DNA of 64,000 bases from assembly GCA_037190845.1 (NCBI GenBank), contig JBBCJI010000002.1, positions 1 through 64,000 on the forward strand. The letters run 5' to 3'. Below are positions 62,058 through 64,000 of this stretch, piece by piece; the stretch's first letter is position 1; every line of letters starts with the position of its first letter. The notes below the pieces were generated by a model. That model ran no database searches and was not told the DNA's origin. It worked only from the letters and a program-made list of their open reading frames with translations. The stretch is from JBEBVQ01 sp037190845. GTDB lineage: Bacteria; Bacteroidota; Bacteroidia; Chitinophagales; Chitinophagaceae. A program made the translations under genes and the position numbers.

Positions 62058-63128
62058 TTACAATGCCGATCCGGCAGGATAGGTAAATTGAGTGGTACTG
62101 TTGGTGTAGACTTCCAGCCGGTCGCCTGATAGTGTTGTCTGGAATGCCGATATTGCGTTGGATAATCCGGGCGCTGCTATACCGTTCCCCAGGGTATGTC
62201 CGGCTGTCAGGATCCGGGCTTCATCCCATAGGTTTTCCCTGATAAAGCTTTGTAATAACCGGGCTCCTCCTTCTACAAGCAGGGATAGTTTTTTGTGTAC
62301 ATAAAGTTCATGCATCAATGCAGGGAGCAGATCGTTGTCGAAAGGCAACTGCATCAATCGGATGGAGCCATGGCTGGTATCTTCCTTTTCATTTATGATC
62401 CATGTCGGCGCTTCCTGATCATACAGATGGAGCGACCGGGGGAGTTGTAACTGTTGATCCAGTGCAATACGCAATGGCTGCATACCATGCCATAACCGGG
62501 CAGTAAGCCGGGGATTATCACTGAGCGCTGTCTGGCGTCCAATCATGATCGCGGTTTCTTCCGTGCGCCATTTATGTACGATGTGCTGGCTGGTAGTGTT
62601 GGAAATGGCAAGCCGTGTTCTGTCTGCCGGCGCTATATAGCCATCTGCCGTAGCGGCCCATTTAAGTATGATATAAGGGCGTTGCTTTTCATGGAAGTGA
62701 AAAAAACGGCGGTTCAGCCACCGTCCTTCCGTTTCACAAATACCGGTAATGACGTCTATGCCCTCCGTTTGCAGAAGCATAATGCCCCGGCCTTGAACAT
62801 GTTCGAAAGGATCTGTATTGGAGATAACAACCTTGCGGATGCCTTCCTTTATTATGCGGTTGGCACAGGGCGGCGTATTCCCGTGATGCGCGCAGGGCTC
62901 AAGGTTTACGTATAAAGTGCTTTCGGGGATCAGATGACGGTCTTCCGGTAATACGGAATCAATACAATCCACTTCCGCATGGGCGATGCCATATCTGCGG
63001 TGAAACCCCTCTCCGATGATGCGGTCATTGTGTACAAGCACCGCGCCAACCATTGGATTGGGTGCAGCATTTCCGCCAGCCATCCGTGCCAGATCCAGAC
63101 ACCGGCGCATATATAATTCATGCGGCAT
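62058..63128 (-). CDS. ribD: Bifunctional riboflavin deaminase/reductase
   Basis: The 356-residue protein performs two steps of riboflavin synthesis. The deaminase part has the zinc motif AHAEVDCID and PCAHHGNTPPC; the reductase part begins near residue 150 (KWAATADGYIAPADRTRLAI, then RTEETAIMIGRQTALSDNPR, LLVEGGARLLQSFI). I chose ATG 63128 (MPHELYMRRC). It appears cotranscribed with yigZ. Confidence 0.93.
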   Translation of the reverse strand: MPHELYMRRCLDLARMAGGNAAPNPMVGAVLVHNDRIIGEGFHRRYGIAHAEVDCIDSVLPEDRHLIPESTLYVNLEPCAHHGNTPPCANRIIKEGIRKVVISNTDPFEHVQGRGIMLLQTEGIDVITGICETEGRWLNRRFFHFHEKQRPYIILKWAATADGYIAPADRTRLAISNTTSQHIVHKWRTEETAIMIGRQTALSDNPRLTARLWHGMQPLRIALDQQLQLPRSLHLYDQEAPTWIINEKEDTSHGSIRLMQLPFDNDLLPALMHELYVHKKLSLLVEGGARLLQSFIRENLWDEARILTAGHTLGNGIAAPGLSNAISAFQTTLSGDRLEVYTNSTTQFTYPAGSAL

Positions 63129-63211
63129 GGCTGTAAAGTTAGTGCAGAAAAACGTCCGGTTCATGCTATCGTGTATATTTCACACCGGCAGCATGAACCG
63201 GTAGTTGTATT

Positions 63212-63904
63212 TCACAGCCTGTAGCTGATGAATCCACGATGTATCATATATCCCCCCATTTCGAATCCCGTCATGCTGCTGCTGACATTGCCTGTGGCGA
63301 TAGAGGTATAATTCATCATGACGCCCGAAGTCTCAACCCCGAATGTCAGTTTGGAGAATTGAATTTTTGCACCAATGGAAGGCATGAAATCCAGGTAGGT
63401 CATAGTGGCATTTCCGGAACCATTGTTTAAATCCCAGTTGGATTCGTAATGTCCGTGGTGTTTGTATGCTGTCTTTATAATAGTATCCGCTGTGCCGGAT
63501 CCGTATCCTCCTTTAAGTTCGAGGCCGGCAAATAAATAGAGCCTTTTGTAAAACTGTCTTTGAGCCTCCACTCCGACACCCAGTATGCCGAGTGATATCT
63601 GATGGCTGACATAGCGCTCTTCCGCTTCACCCGCCGCCCCACCAATAAAGAAAGGCGCTTGTAAGGCGTCGTATGAAGCGTATCCACCCAGTACACGGAA
63701 GCCTACATGCTCATTCATCCATTTTTTAAACTGGATACCCATCATAGATAGATTTGTATTCGACTGCGAAAATTCTGTCTGACCAAAGATCCCGATTTCG
63801 GATGTTGATGTTTTTTGACTGGTGGTTGTTTCTGTAGATTGTGCATGTATACCGGCCGGAAATGTAAGCGTTAGCATTGCTGCTATGAGGGAGGGGGTTT
63901 TCAT
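63212..63904 (-). CDS. Outer-membrane beta-barrel protein
   Basis: The 230-residue protein has a signal peptide (MLTLTFPAGIHAQ) and barrel-like strands (FGQTEFSQSNTNLSMMGIQF, VGFRVLGGYASYD, ending MIHRGFISYRL). No globular domain is evident. Confidence 0.72.
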   Translation of the reverse strand: MKTPSLIAAMLTLTFPAGIHAQSTETTTSQKTSTSEIGIFGQTEFSQSNTNLSMMGIQFKKWMNEHVGFRVLGGYASYDALQAPFFIGGAAGEAEERYVSHQISLGILGVGVEAQRQFYKRLYLFAGLELKGGYGSGTADTIIKTAYKHHGHYESNWDLNNGSGNATMTYLDFMPSIGAKIQFSKLTFGVETSGVMMNYTSIATGNVSSSMTGFEMGGYMIHRGFISYRL

Positions 63905-63974
63905 AGATAAAATATGTTTGTTTAGCGTAAAACGCCCCCGGCTTAGAAATATTGTGTGCCGGATATTGAGCCTG

Positions 63975-64000
63975 CTATTCTTTCACTTTGATCTCGCGGA
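63975..64000 (-). CDS. End of an unidentified gene (partial)
   Basis: On the minus strand the last codons read REIKVKE and a TAG stop at 63975. Too little remains for a family. Confidence 0.3.

Noticed and set aside
1..64000. CRISPR array
   Set aside because: No regularly spaced direct repeats with unique spacers were seen.

Overview
The window looks like a chromosomal segment of a Bacteroidota bacterium, most likely from the Chitinophagaceae or a close relative. The evidence is three very large secreted proteins (two with gliding-motility C-terminal domains, one with a type A type IX secretion sorting tail), several Bacteroidota-type families (DUF2911, DUF4834, DUF5683, a DAHP synthase fused to chorismate mutase, outer-membrane beta-barrels), -7 promoter boxes of the form TAnnTTTG, and no obvious Shine-Dalgarno sites. 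The genus cannot be fixed from sequence reading alone.

Layout. 0.2-1.5 kb: a DUF488 protein and a SMUG2-like uracil-DNA glycosylase. 1.6-5.2 kb: a shikimate-pathway set (DAHP synthase-chorismate mutase, aroA, aroC). 5.3-8.9 kb: secreted and outer-membrane proteins of unknown role and a metallo-beta-lactamase-fold hydrolase. 9-12.7 kb: a TlpA-like thioredoxin, mltG, a radical SAM protein and a membrane protein. 12.8-15.6 kb: a NarL-type response regulator and its TPR histidine kinase. 15.8-29.1 kb: three giant secreted proteins interleaved with a Crp/Fnr regulator and a DODA-type dioxygenase. 29.1-35.9 kb: DoxX, DUF2911, mdh, a cell-wall NlpC/P60 lipoprotein, a second Crp/Fnr regulator with an alpha/beta hydrolase, and secreted or membrane orphans. 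36.4-42.2 kb: the elongasome pair mrdA-rodA followed by a hydrolase and a C45 acyltransferase-like protein. 42.2-46.1 kb: small membrane proteins, a Wzx-like flippase, a metallophosphoesterase and a beta-barrel.

46.1-53.8 kb is an accessory island: a HigBA-type toxin-antitoxin pair in which both genes carry a single-base frameshift, a Fic protein behind a tandem near-palindromic repeat, two small orphans, a DUF4160 gene with an overlapping partner (probably also frameshifted at its end), a gene remnant, and a very AT-rich 861-residue TIR-STAND NTPase that is the best candidate for an undescribed antiphage system. The island ends at tRNA-Leu and tRNA-Gly. 54.2-63.9 kb returns to core genes: lipB, a C-terminal processing protease, DUF5683, pcm, a PDZ protein, queG, a YigZ protein, ribD and a beta-barrel protein.

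The intergenic spaces are rich in small palindromic elements: a 58-bp perfect palindrome, elements ending in GTAG/CTAC that supply the stop codons of neighbouring genes, a family with GCTTCGGCAGGCTCAG arms present three times, and elements built from AATTTGAAAATG-like words.
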